NCBI GenBank assembly: GCA_028023455.1
Contig: JAQFVV010000144.1
Span: 746,001 to 810,000, forward strand
Origin: Epiperipatus broadwayi
Taxonomy: Eukaryota; Onychophora; Udeonychophora; Euonychophora; Peripatidae
DNA: 64,000 bases
Direction of reading: 5' to 3'
Shown here piece after piece: positions 48,125 to 59,744 of this stretch (positions are counted from its first letter, which is position 1; each line of letters begins with the position of its first letter). Made by a program: the position numbers and the translations under genes. The notes below the pieces were generated by a model, which was not told the origin of the DNA, did no database searches, and was given only the letters and a program-made list of their open reading frames with translations.

Positions 48125-48355
48125 TGTATGTGTCCTTTACACTTTCTTAGCCATCTACTATCATCTTTTCTAGTGACATCCTCTTAGCTCTATTATATAT
48201 TTTTAATTTTATCAATGATATCAGTGATACCCATTTATTCTATTATCCAAATATTTCACTTTCCAATTCTTCCTTGATACTTGTGATATAATTTTGTTTG
48301 GGATCTGAATTTTATTATTGCTCTTCTGTTAAGCATCAAAACCTCAAATACTTAT
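48125..48355 (-). pseudogene. LINE C-terminal fragment
   Basis: The minus-strand translation reads VFEVLMLNRRAIIKFRSQT, then MGITDIIDKIKN, then EDVTRKDDSRWLRKCKG. This follows the LINE tail pattern in which a variable segment is followed by 'GI.DI..KI......W.GHV.R.DD.RW..K'. It is 5'-truncated and carries stops. The adjoining palindromic insertion begins just beyond its 5' side. Confidence 0.6.
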
Positions 48356-48370
48356 AGCATATCTGATAAA

Positions 48371-48990
48371 TTTAAATATATAAAATTTATTAAGCATAAC
48401 AGATAATATTGTAATAACGTGAAAGCTAAAGCCTTCAACAGATACGCCTTAAACATGCTAATGTGACAGCCAAAAAGATGGACCCATCTTCATCTATGCC
48501 TCAATTATATATAAATAAGCCAGACTCAAGCATTATGAACTAAGTGTGTGAAGCTTAAATACCTTCACATTTAATTCACTAAACATTATATATAAATCAA
48601 CAATGCGAAATCTTTCGATTTATTACGAAGCAATTTTTAAAATCTAATGAAATGATATTAACAAATGTAAATATATAAAATGTATTAAGCGTAAACAGAT
48701 AATATTGTAATAACACCTTCAACAGATATGCCTTAAACATGCTAACGTGACAGCCAATAAGATGGAACAATGACATCACCTGGACCTCTTAATTCTCAAA
48801 CACAAGTCAGAACTGTAAGAAGAAGATGGACCCATCTTCATCTATGCCTCAATTATATATAAATAAGCCAGACTCTTAGTTCAAAATGCTTCAGTCTGGC
48901 TTATTTATATGTAATTGAGGCATAGATGAAGATGGATCCAGCTTTTTCTTATAGTTCTGACTTGTGTTCGAGAATTGAGAGGTCCAGGTT
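48371..48990. mobile_element. Tandem plus inverted insertion with 12-bp TSD
   Basis: A 620-bp insertion is flanked by the exact duplication atatctgataaa (48,359-48,370 and 48,991-49,002). It contains a unit from about 48,371, a second longer unit from about 48,665 (spacing about 295 bp at the shared 'gataatattgtaataac', 350 bp at 'gatggacccatcttcatcta'), and an inverted partial copy from about 48,892. The inverted part mirrors 'aataagccagact', 'tgcctcaattatata' and 'acacaagtcagaact'. The layout parallels the retrozyme palindromes but no hammerhead core was found. The 60-codon frame inside is not a gene. Confidence 0.75.
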
Positions 48991-49002
48991 ATATCTGATA
49001 AA

Positions 49003-50539
49003 AGACATTTATCATTATTGTTGTATGTTGGGTGAATAAGAAAACCTTATCCATTGGGATAAAAAAATTAATGTGGCTTTTATCCATTATAGTCAGGCTT
49101 TGTTTGGTAATATTTATACTTTTTATGAATTTTTGCATCTTTTAAATATATATTTAAAGTCTATATATTGATTTATCCTACATTTTTAATATTATTAAAC
49201 TCTGATTATTCTTTTAGCTTATTTTGCGGAAAATCATTAGTTATATTATTTATGAAATTTAGTGGTTTATTCTTTGATTTTAATTATTTTAATGCATCCT
49301 GTAATTTTTATTAAATTATTTAACAGTTCTACTTTTCTGTACATGTTTTACTTCCAAATATTACTGATTGACTGATAATATATATCTACCCAATTTTCCT
49401 TAAGAATTTTGATATAATGAATTTTGACTCTCTGATTAAATATTGGTTCACATTGAGGTTGGTATGATAATGATTGCAGTCTCTTACTATATATCCCAGG
49501 TTTATACCATTACAAATACCAAACTAACTATGGGTTTTGGTGGCCAGTATTACAAAGTGACCTTGAATATAACTTCACACCTGAGAAATAAGAGCCTATA
49601 TTTTATGCAAAATTAATAGAAAATAATTAATTATTTGTAAGTGTGACAAGAGTGTATATGATTTGGAATATTAAATGACTATTGTAAAATAGTGATGATA
49701 ATCTATATGTAAAAAGAGTTTATATTTAAAGTAAAACAGAAAAGCAAAGCAAGATTTTTTGGAAGATTGGAAGAAAATGTTCAGCTGTTGGAGTTTGCTT
49801 AGCAATATTCTCATTATTGATGATAGATGGAGATTTCATTGGTATGAGGATGCAATGTTTTCATGCAATTTCATGAATTGTTCTATCTCAGATACTGTAA
49901 TTTCAAGTTTTTATATTTGTAATTGTTTTTCATGGTCAATTAACATAGGTCTATACCATGAGCTCCAGTCTATAAGATTCAGAGGAGCAAAGCTTTGCAA
50001 ATATTTTATTATTTTATATTTAGGGTTGTAGATAAAGTATACAATTTAAATTGAGGTAGCCTCTCTGGTGTTTATGCTGCATTGTGTATTTATTGTCCAG
50101 TGATTGGATTTTTTTGATCTCTCTCAGGATTGCAGATAAGTATTCGTTATTTTACTTGTCAGATGTCAGCCAGATCTTTAAAAAAGAATTGAGCAAGTGA
50201 TTTGATATGTGAACTTTATTTAAAATGTGAATGTATACTTATGAAAAAAAAACTCCATGAATGAGGAAATCAGTCATACATGCACAAATAGGATAGAAAT
50301 TGATAATACAGTAGGGAAAAGAAAGATGGATCAGGGGTATTAAGTAACAGAGAAAGGTTACATGGAAGGGGAGGTAATGCAAGGCTTATTTAATGAAATA
50401 TTATTTAAAATGTTTATATTTTTTGTATAAGGTTAAAAGTAATTGAATGCAAAAGTATATACTGTTAAGGTCAAAATGTGAGAAAAAAGATAGAAGTACA
50501 TTTTCCAGAAAAAGATCAGAACTCAATTGAAGTAGACCA
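49003..50539. other. Unassigned sequence, no gene recognised
   Basis: Open frames such as the 90-codon one at 49,759-50,031 show no family features. No RNA gene or repeat was recognised. Confidence 0.4.
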
Positions 50540-51100
50540 TAAAAAATAGACATGATTATCTCAGCCCAGGTATGACAGATGCTTCTAAAAAAATGGAAGG
50601 CAATGAAAAAAGATCAGAACAAAGAGATAAATGATAATAAAATGAGAGCAGAAGAAAGAGAAGATGTGCTGCTAAAGGAATAAAATTAGTTAACAAAGTG
50701 AAGAAGATATTTGTAAAAGAGCAGAAAAAAACTCAGATGCTGCTCAGAAAAATATAAGAAATGAATCAACAAAGATAATCAAACGATAGTAGAAGTAATG
50801 CTGCTGGGAAAAATAGAAGAAAGTCATAAAAGTCAAATGCTGGTAGGAAAAATAGAATATGACAATTCAAAAAATGTTGCTGAAATTGGAGAAATAAATC
50901 AAGAGATAATAAAATAATAAAAAATGTTAATTAAAATGGAAGAAGATAAGAAATTAGGACAAAAAAGCAGAAGTAATAAAAAGATAGTGATTAAGATTGA
51001 GGAAAGATAAATAGACAATCCAAAAATGAACCAAGTGTTGAGGAAACTATTCAGAATGTTTATATGTGCACTCAGAAGAACTACTGAGCAAGTGATTTTA
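50540..51100 (+). other. Purine-rich strand, possible decayed coiled-coil ORF
   Basis: The plus strand is strongly A/G-rich and, in shifting frames, repeats phrases such as QMLLRKI, MLLGKIEESHKSQ and MLVGKIE with a spacing near 20-25 residues. This could be a decayed coiled-coil protein (for example a LINE or gag-like ORF1), or simply purine-rich repetitive DNA. No conserved domain was recognised and stops are frequent. Confidence 0.3.
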
Positions 51101-51519
51101 TGCAAGATGGATTAAGAAGAAGGGATAGTATAATTATTGAAATGAATAATAGGTATAGTTCGCAAAATGTAGAGTGGAAAAGAAGAAAGCATAATAGTAT
51201 TTCAGAGAAAACAGTCGTTTGGATTAACAGTGGGAACAATCTGAAAAGGAGGCTGCCATGATCCCATCCCAATTTCATTGAAGTGATCCAGTTAATCATC
51301 CACAGAAAAAACATATGAAATTCTCTAGTTTATTGTACATATCAAGAGGGTAATGCTTCTATGTTGATGAAAAAAGAATAGCAATATAATCAAGATGATA
51401 TATTTTTCTCATCTCGATCATTTTGTTATCATTTAAAATATGGGGGAATAAGAATTATTTTTTCTCGTGTTAGTTTCAGGTACTGTAGTTTTTAAATTGG
51501 AATTTAGCTAGGTTATTAC
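51101..51519. other. Unassigned sequence
   Basis: No family features were recognised. The 77-codon minus-strand frame is Leu/Phe-rich by composition. Confidence 0.35.
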
Positions 51520-51533
51520 AATTATTATTCTTA

Positions 51534-51750
51534 CAGACAAATATTAGCCTTTCAGCTAATTGTGCATACGCTTTGCAAGTAATAATAATAAATGAATAAT
51601 TTGTCAACAATACTATATCTTGTATTGGTGAGAAAGTATTCATTTATTATTAACACTCGCAAAGCGTATGCACAATTGGCGTGAAAGGCTGGTATTTGAC
51701 TGTAATACAATTGTTTACATACGCTATATAAAGATAAATGCTTATTTACA
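51534..51750. mobile_element. Palindromic PLE-terminal-type insertion, 14-bp TSD
   Basis: A 217-bp insertion is flanked by the exact 14-bp duplication aattattattctta (51,520-51,533 and 51,751-51,764). Its left part 'gctaattgtgcatacgcttt' and 'gcaagtaataataataaatg' is mirrored by 'tcatttattattaacactcg' and 'caaagcgtatgcacaattgg'. The sense arm resembles the PLE terminal repeat at 34.5 kb (a gcaaagcg...atgc...caatt segment, then a gctatataaa segment). It is another fold-back retro-insertion, derived from a PLE terminus. Confidence 0.75.
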
Positions 51751-51764
51751 AATTATTATTCTTA

Positions 51765-52733
51765 GTAAAAAAATTGTTTACATTAACTGTTTTCAGCTGA
51801 ATTGCAAGAAAGATGCTCTCTTTATATTTTAAATTTTTTTTTATTTCATTACAAATTCATGGAAAAAAAACTATGAGTTACACATACATGAGTATTTCTC
51901 TTTATCTTTCAAATGGTGTATGGTATATTTTTCTATGACAAAAAGTGACTTTTTTTATTATTATTAATTCTTATTTAAACAGTGTTATTTAATTTTTGTT
52001 TTTAACCTCAGTTTATTAGACTTTATGCCAACATTAAATTTCTAAACTGAAAAAAAAAAAAGATTCTGTTATCAATTCGAGCATTAACGATTTTTTTCTA
52101 ATTTCTAAGCCCTTGGACTCCAAAGATATTTTATTATATAGCAATTTAGATAAAAAAATATTATTCAAAGATAAATTAATTTCTTTAGTAGCAAAAAAAA
52201 AAAGCAACCTCTATTTGCAGAAGCTAACAATATTCCATGTTCCTTCACCCAAGTACTGAAAAAAATATTATGGAATGAGCTAGTGAGTGCATGACTTTTC
52301 ACAAATCATCAATGTTTCTCTCACTACACTTGAGTAGTAAATTATATATTTTTTCATTTAGTTTTCGTTTATAACTTTTTTATACAAAATTATTAGCAAA
52401 ATTAATGAATATAGTAATAAAAAAATATGGAATTGAAGAAATGTATTGAATAGTTTATTTTGTTATGATAACACATTTCTTATAAGTCTCATATTTGAGA
52501 TTTATATCCAATTGAAGACTGAGACAGCCTTATTTTGCAGACATGACTCACAATTGATTTCATAATTTATTATCATGTCTGCATTTCAATAACAATGAAA
52601 AAAATATTGGAAAATAAAAGTAAAGACTTTGATAAAATGTATAGAATTAGGTCTCTATATATAATGATATTATTCAATACCTGTATTCCTTCAAAGTTAT
52701 ATACATAATCTTATAATTAAATATTAATAAATA
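51765..52733. other. AT-rich non-coding region
   Basis: No gene or RNA was recognised; A and T runs are frequent. Confidence 0.45.
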
Positions 52734-52794
52734 CAGTAAAATAAATATATATAAAGTACAACTTTAAAATTTTTTATTCACCTAGGAGCACTTT

Positions 52795-53205
52795 CAACTA
52801 GCTTCATTGTATTTGTCAACTAACACAAATTCTTTTTTTAAAGGTATCTTCAAACACGCTTTCAAAGTCTAACCTTAACACAATTCATTGATTTTTATAT
52901 TTGCTACCTGTCTATTTATTAAGTCATGCTTACATTTATGTATTAACATAACTTCCTTTATTTTTTTTTAATATTGTTTCTTTCAATTTGCATTAACATA
53001 GCTTCCTTTATTTTACTTTTAATATTGTTTCTTTCAATTTGTAATATTTTTACATTATTATAATCAAAATTAAAACCATATGCATAATCTATTATGATGA
53101 AAAAAAAACAATGTTGAAACTTACAATTTTGTTTAGTTTTTAAATTTTTTTTTAATAACTGCAAGTGCTCTTTAGTTCTTTTCTCCAATGTACATCTTGA
53201 TCAAA
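52795..53205 (-). pseudogene. PLE GIY-YIG fragment, left arm
   Basis: The minus strand encodes MEKRTKEHLQLLKK, then YAYGFNFDYNNVKILQIERN and KSKIKEAMLM, matching the PLE pattern LE.RI.EH...L, then '.I....VKIL..E....KR.IKEA..I'. The duplicated QIERNNIK stretch comes from the local tandem duplication. It is truncated before the YIG motif. Confidence 0.7.
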
Positions 53206-53244
53206 ATTGCATCATCTAAATGAGACGTAAATGTTGTAGTGGAT

Positions 53245-53600
53245 ATATAGGGGAATCAAGATGTACACTGGAGAAAAGAACTTAAGAGCACTTGCAGTTA
53301 TTAAAAAGAGTTCAAAAAACTAAAGAAAATTTGAATGGAAATATTAATGTTTCAACATTGGTATTATAATCAAAATAGATTATGTATATATGGTTTTAAT
53401 TTGGAGTATAATAATGTGAAAATATTACAAATTGAAATAAACAATAATAAAAGGAAAATAAAGGAAGCTATGTTAATATATAAATATAAACATGACTTAA
53501 TAAATAGATAGGAAGCAAATGTAAAAATCAATGAATTGTGGGAAGGTTAGACTTTGAAAGAGTATTTGAAGATACCTTAAAAAAGAATTTGTGTTAGTTG
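53245..53600 (+). pseudogene. PLE GIY-YIG fragment, right arm
   Basis: The plus strand reads SRCTLEKRT*EHLQLLK, NLNGNINVSTLVL, then GFNLEYNNVKILQIEINNNKR and KIKEAMLIYKYKHDLINR, then EANVKINELW. This is the C-terminal half of a PLE GIY-YIG domain including the R.IKEA helix and the IN(R) tail. Stops and truncation make it inactive. It is the inverted partner of the left arm and preserves the longer C-terminus. Confidence 0.75.
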
Positions 53601-53690
53601 ACAGTCTACGGAGCTAGTGAAAAGCACTCATACATAGATGGATTAAAAATTTTAAAGTTGTATTTTATATATATTTATTTTACAGTTATA

Positions 53691-54832
53691 TGCCATTTTA
53701 TTGGAAATTTTATAAGGAATGTAATGAATGTATTTTTAGTCAAAAAATTATCCATTAAAATGTAGAAATTGTGAAGAAATATAAAAATAATGATTTAAAA
53801 AATATTTTTAAAAATTTTGAATGGGTAATGACTATATTTTCCCCACTTTATTACACTTATTGGTTTCTAATAGCATAAACTATATAATTTTTCCATAATG
53901 CTACTTGAAAGTTATCTTAAATATTGTGTTATACCAATTGTTCAAAAATCCAATATGGCTGCCATTTTCTTAAAACAATTAAGTGATCATGTGACAAATT
54001 CAAGTCATGTTAACAATAATAGTATAAATATTTTAATGTTTATTAGATTTGGTTTTAAAGACAGACAAAAAGGGGATAATAATTTTTGTGGGTATAGTTT
54101 CATTTATTATTATTTTTTTCTTTCAAAAAAAAAAAAAAAAAAGAGGGATTAACATTTTTGAAAGTTTTTATTTTTTATAAAAATTGTTACTAAATAATTA
54201 ATAGGGATTATGTTTTTTTCTTTCTAGTAATGAAATGTTTTTTGAATTAATGTATAAACAAAATGTTGCATTTTTCAAAGTAATTAAAAAAAAAAGAAAT
54301 GAAAGCAACAAGGGATTTCCCAAATAATTAGGGTATAAATAGAATTTTTTTGTGTGAAATAAAATAAGGATAATCTTTTTTTGTAAAAAGAAAATTAATT
54401 GATCACTATTTAATTCTGTCATTTTTGAGATAGTCAGGTGATTGGATGATATATTATTTTTAAAAGATAAGGCAGTGTGGGAAGGATAAGTCAGTAGCCT
54501 TCAGTATCTAGTCAATAGAAATTCAGCTGCAATGAGGTGGATTAAGAAGTTAAACCTGATAGTCTGAAGTTAAATTAACATTATTATTAATTTTAAAAAA
54601 TGATTTTTAAGATGAAGTTTATAAGAAACGTGATAAGTTTTAGCTAACAATTTTGAGCATTACAAACTCAACTATGTAATCAATTTCACCAAAAGGAATG
54701 TAGAAAAAAATATCCGTGGGTGAAACATTTGAGAAGTCTTATGTATTAATTCATCCAAAACCATGATTTTTTCTGTTTATGTTAACTTGACATGGAAATT
54801 ATTATATTGGAAATTTGGAGATGTAAAACAGA
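53691..54832. other. AT-rich non-coding region
   Basis: No family was recognised. The 84-codon frame at 53,898-54,152 ends in a poly-A run and shows no domain. Confidence 0.4.
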
Positions 54833-55060
54833 AAAAGTTAATCTGAGAGGAAATTATTGCTAAAGTGAACCCTGGGTCATCTTGAAATGAAAATGCTTAT
54901 TAATCTAATACCAGAAGATACAAAAGGGAAAATTAATGGAAGAACTTTTAACAAAAAGAATTATTGAACTGGAAATGTGTGTTAATCTGGAATGAAATAA
55001 TTATTAAAGAAAAGCTAACCTGAAAGGAAATAATTGCTAAACTGAAACCTGTTACTACCA
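54833..55060 (+). repeat. Two-copy diverged direct repeat
   Basis: 'aaagttaatctgagaggaaa' with 'ttattgctaaagtgaaccc' near 54,834 recurs as 'aaagctaacctgaaaggaaa' with 'taattgctaaactgaaacc' near 55,011, about 177 bp apart. No coding content. Confidence 0.6.
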
Positions 55061-56383
55061 AAGAAAAACTAAAGAAAGAAAATCCATATTAAAATAAGGC
55101 TTGATACTAGGACGTTTTAAGCTAGATCCTAAGAGACCATGTACAGATTTACTAATGCAGTGTGAGCTAATCAGAGAAATTGAATTAAAGTTGGAAAGAT
55201 GTTCATCCTACAATGAATTGATAATAGTTGTAAGTGTTGATGATAATAATTGTTAGTTGTTTTGTTTGGTGAATACTGTCTTCTTTTATTAAAGAAGTTT
55301 TAATGTTAAATGAAGATTTTTTTCAAATCTTACAATTATTTTATTATTAAGCATTTCATCCTGTTTTTTTTGTTCATTATTAAAAATATATTGGAGAATT
55401 TAACTTACATAATGTAATATAAAAAGAGAGAAATTTATGAATTTAGTAAACAATGGCTGTTCATTGGTACATCTTATTTTAAGCAAATCAGTAGTATTTG
55501 TTTAAATTAAGATAAAAATATTTTGATTATATTATTTTAGTAATAACTTCAATATTAGTCTATTTCTGTCGTACTTTTTACAAACTTTTATGAATTATTC
55601 TTGAAGTATATATGGAAGTTACTTGTGGAAGAAGTATCTTCACATATTTATTGAAGAACATAAGTTAACTTTCATTATTTTAATAGTTATTACAGACTGG
55701 AAGTACTCTTTTGATAGGATATAGTAATATAGTGGAAACATCCTTTTTGATTTGATTGCTGTCTTTATTCTAAAATGTAATTTTGATTTTTAGGAACATT
55801 TATTTGCTTTTATTATTTAATTTTTTTATTTCTTATTTATAATTTATATTAATGTATTTGTATGATCTTAATTTAATTGTAATTTAATTATAACATTTTC
55901 ATTTTTCATTTTAGTTTTATGTTTTTTATTTTAAGTTATTTTTTTTCTTTGAATATTTTAGATATATCATAAATGATTAGATTTATAATTGATTTTTTGT
56001 GGTTGCATGCTCTATTCATTTTTTTATCTAACATATTATTAGTTAAGACCTGAGTTAATTTAGCTTATACATTCTGAAAGATTAAAATATATTTTAATTA
56101 TTTTAACATTATAATTTTATACTTTATATTTGGTTAGATTTGATTCATCAAACTATTCATCACATATAATAATGTCATGATTTTATATTGTGTAGGTAAT
56201 AAAAGGTACATATGTGATGTATATATTTATATTTGCAATTTTGTTTGTAATAAAAAATAAATATATGAAGTTAAGACCAATTTTGATTGATTATACTAAA
56301 ATGAAAAGATATATCCTGCTATTAGATGTTAAAATCAGTACTGAAGACCACAAAGAGATGAATCTTGTGTAATGCTGGTTATG
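55061..56383. other. AT-rich non-coding region
   Basis: No gene or RNA was recognised here. Confidence 0.4.
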
Positions 56384-56465
56384 TGAACAAAGACAATAAA
56401 TAGTAATTAGATTCTGAAACAGAATTGTTAAAATCTAACCATTATTTATTCCCTTTGTTCACATG
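56384..56465. repeat. Short inverted repeat
   Basis: 'tgaacaaagacaataaatag' with 'taattagatt' is mirrored by 'aatctaaccattatttattc' with 'cctttgttca', arms of about 32 bp around a 20-bp loop. No target duplication was found. Confidence 0.6.
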
Positions 56466-58029
56466 CTGTTTCTATAGGATTTTTTTCAGAATTGGTGAAA
56501 AGCCTAATTTTGCCTCACTTCCTATACCACTTTGTTTGTCAGTCTGAACAAATTTGAATTTAATTTTTTAAAATGAATAAAGATCATAGAGAAATACATT
56601 ATGCTTTCTTTTTGTTTATTCTGCTATTCCATTAAGTCATTAAAATTATTGTGAATTTTTTTTTTGAAGACTTGAAATCGAATTGGAGAATGTCTTCTAT
56701 TGGGAATAACTAAGAAATAAATACATTAAAAAAATTTAAGTTATTTTACAAAATGGAATTCAGATTAAAATCTTCTAATTTCTTAGGGAAACAACATAGG
56801 TTGGCTCAAGGATAATAATAAGGTAATGGCATCTTGAGTTTTGAGAGAGTGTTTTTGAAGATTTATGAATTTAAAAACATTTTATTTTAAAAATAAGTTT
56901 TATTATTGGAAAAATATATATTTTTTTAAAAAAAAATCAAAGATTAATTGCTTGGTAGGTCATGTGCTTTTAAGAATGTTATTCTATACAACCACATTAA
57001 ATTGCAAGAAATTGAAAACATGAAAATATAGGTAAAGCAAATGCGAAAATGTATAAAGATGTAAAGAAGTAATATCTTTAAAAAGAAAGTGCTGAATTCA
57101 AATTCATGAGTATCAGTTAGAAGTCAGTTTTAATGATTATATTCAGATTATTTGATTATAATACTTTGTTGGAGACTTATACGTTGATAAGGTTCACAGT
57201 TTAATCCAAAGTATATTTCAACATAATTCAAATTCTTTTAAGCTGTGGTAATTTAGTTGTGAGGTAGTAATTCACCTTCTATTCTCTATTTTATTTAGTG
57301 TATGAATATGTAATTTTCTCTGAGTCATTAGATTATCTCATTTATTCCAAACCTTTAAATTCTGAGCATGTGTGATTAATTCAGTCTCTGTCAAGTTGGC
57401 ATTTTTTTAAGGAAATAAAAATACTGCTAATATTTTATTTATATAAATGGTATTAAGATATTTAATAATTGTTGTATTAAATTTACTTTTCTCCATTTAA
57501 AATTTTTTATATTGGACCTAAATTTTTAAAGTTGTTTCAAACATAGCTGGCCTTTTTATTGATTATCTAATTTTTTTTTTCATATTAATTTTTTAAATAT
57601 ACTTCCTACCTCCACACCTGTAATATTCTCAAATCATAAAACAATCCTCTGATTAAATGTATATATTATTTTATCAATTATATTTAATACTTAGAAGTAA
57701 TAAATATGAATAATTATAATATAAAATCGTTAAATATAGCAGTTTAAATCCGGATAAAACTGAAGTTAAAATAATGGATTGATAAAAAAGGAAGAGAAAA
57801 AAAAACTTTTGCATGATAATGAATAATGCATAAGAATCAGGTAAAGAATTGTATGATTTTAATTGGTTTTTTTTAATGACTAACATTTTATTAGTAAGAA
57901 ATTATAGATTTCTTTTTAAATTCAAATAAATTTACAGTAGCCACAATATAGTAAGTTAAAAGAATCAAGTGATATAGAAATGTCATAATCAAAATTAAAG
58001 TTGTTAAATAAATGTAAATAATTAAGTAT
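56466..58029. other. AT-rich non-coding region
   Basis: Nothing was recognised between the inverted repeat and the hAT element. Confidence 0.4.
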
Positions 58030-58723
58030 ATCTAGACCAGTAATGGTGAACCTATGACATGCTCGCCATCTGATACATTCAAATTTTTTACTGGCGCACA
58101 AACTATTTACATATCATAATTTTTTATGCTTTAAATTAAATATTTTTTTGTTGCTAAAATCTGTACAAATAAAAATTTCCTGTAAACTAAAGGTAAAATA
58201 AATAAATATAATATTATATTAGAATTCAATTTACAATTGAACTTTGATTATTAGCAATAAATTATATTTTAAGTCAAATAAAGTGGTCCCGGTTTGTTGT
58301 GGTATCATATTATATGAACCTGTAAAATGATTCCAATAAAACTAGAAAGTAAACTCAGTAAAATGTTTTATAACTCTTTGAAGTAAATTTTTTCAAATCT
58401 AAAGTAATCAAATGGTTTTTGTTCTAATCTTTTTTCATCCAAACATGTTGAGACCATTCATTTTTTTAATGTAATAAAAATTGCGAACAAAGAAACGAAA
58501 TGCATAATCAATGCCATCAAATGACTTTTTTATTTCTTTGCTTGAAGTTATGCTGTAAAAGTGAAATGTAAGGATAATAATATATTTTAACATATAATAA
58601 GTCTTTGATTTATAAAATTATTAAAACTCATTTAAATTTACTTTTAAATAAATTTGTTACCATTATATTAATATGACTAGTGAAAATAAAAAAACAAACA
58701 AAAATTGTCAAGCAATAGAGAAT

Positions 58724-59350
58724 TTCAAAATTGGTGGATTGATAAGTATAGCATGATTAACAAAGGCACCAGAGTAGTATGTGTTTTTATGTTCCAGAAC
58801 AGATATATTGAGAACATCATCAGTAAAATGGCATTATGAGATCAATCATAAATCACTTTGTGAAAAAAATAAAGATAAACAAAAAGAATATATTGCCCAA
58901 GTATTTAAAAATATAAATATTCAATCAACATATGTAATGAAATTTATTGAAAATCATTCAAATATAACTGCTGCTAGTTTTTTTATTTCAGATATAATTG
59001 CCAAACATGGGAAACTTTTTAATGATGGAGAATATATGAAAGAAGTTTGGATGAAATGTGCACCAGTTCTTTTTGACGATTTTGAAAACAAAGCAAAAAT
59101 TATTCAGAGCATAAAAGATTTGCCATTGGCTAGAAATACAATTAAAAAAAAGAATCATGCAAATGGTCAACAAACATAACTTACCAACAAAAAAAAAGAT
59201 ATAAAATCTTCTAGTTTAATTTTCACTCTGCTTTGATGACAGTAGAAGCATAAATGGATCAGCTCATTTGGCTATTATTATTTGGTATTGTGTTGGGAAT
59301 AATATCAAAGAAGAATTGATCAGTTTAACCTCATTAGTAACAACGACAAA
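58724..59350 (+). pseudogene. hAT transposase, BED finger to first catalytic region
   Basis: A BED-finger beginning, NWWIDKYSMINKGTRVVCVF, is read near 58,734-58,790. A frameshift leads to the 132-codon frame at 58,781-59,179 with SSVKWHYEINHKSLCEKN (the finger's His pair), IENHSNITAASFFISDIIAKHGKLFNDGEYMKE and KIIQSIKDLPLARNT. A further shift gives SLCFDDSRSINGSAHLAIII and NNIKEELISLTSLVTTTK up to the insertion, the first catalytic Asp region (usual form MDESTD). The family is the GTF2IRD2/ZBED5-like hAT group. It differs from the minus-strand copy at 4.6-6.3 kb (KHGKLFNDGEY here, KCNKSFSEGEF there), so two related families are present. Confidence 0.85.
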
Positions 59351-59744
59351 ATGAATAGATCACATAGAGGCAAAACTCTCCAAACAGTAGCATCACTTAG
59401 TGCAAGCCAGAATAATCAATGGATGCAGGAAGGTTTGTGCATAAAATTCATATCTAGTGCCTGCTTATCCAATATCCCCAGACTAGTTTCTAGCTTGTGG
59501 CCTCAAGGCTCCTCACTGATGAAAGCACAAGCTAAAACCTAGTCTGGGAATATTGTGATGAGCAGGCATTAGATACAGATTTTATGCACAAACCTTCCTG
59601 CATCCATTGATTAATCTGGCATCCACTGAATGGTGCTACTGTATGGAGAGTTTTGCCTCAGTGAAAAACAGCTTGTGTAAGCATAAAGTATTGTGATAAT
59701 GTGATATTTGATGGTTTGGACATTCAATTTTGGTTTTTGTTGCA
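59351..59744. mobile_element. RZ-1 palindromic repeat inside hAT (copy E)
   Basis: Left antisense sequence (about 59,360-59,500) and right sense sequence (about 59,500-59,740) of RZ-1 meet near 59,503. The sense arm has CTGATGA, stem II AGC/GCT, but AAAAC instead of GAAAC, so the hammerhead core has lost its G. No clear target duplication was found, and about 50 codons of transposase around the second catalytic Asp are missing at the site. Insertion came with, or was followed by, a deletion. Confidence 0.7.

Larger units (their letters stand above)
52734..53690. repeat. Long inverted repeat of PLE GIY-YIG sequence
   Basis: Two arms of roughly 460 bp face each other around a spacer near 53,205-53,250. 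The outer ends ('agtaaaataaatatata' and 'tatatatttattttac') and inner ends ('agttcttttctccaatgtac' and 'gtacactggagaaaagaact') are complementary. The left arm has an extra tandem duplication of about 50 bp near 52,950-53,040. No target duplication was found at the outer edges. The arms have diverged, so this is an older palindrome that would fold into a large hairpin. Confidence 0.85.
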
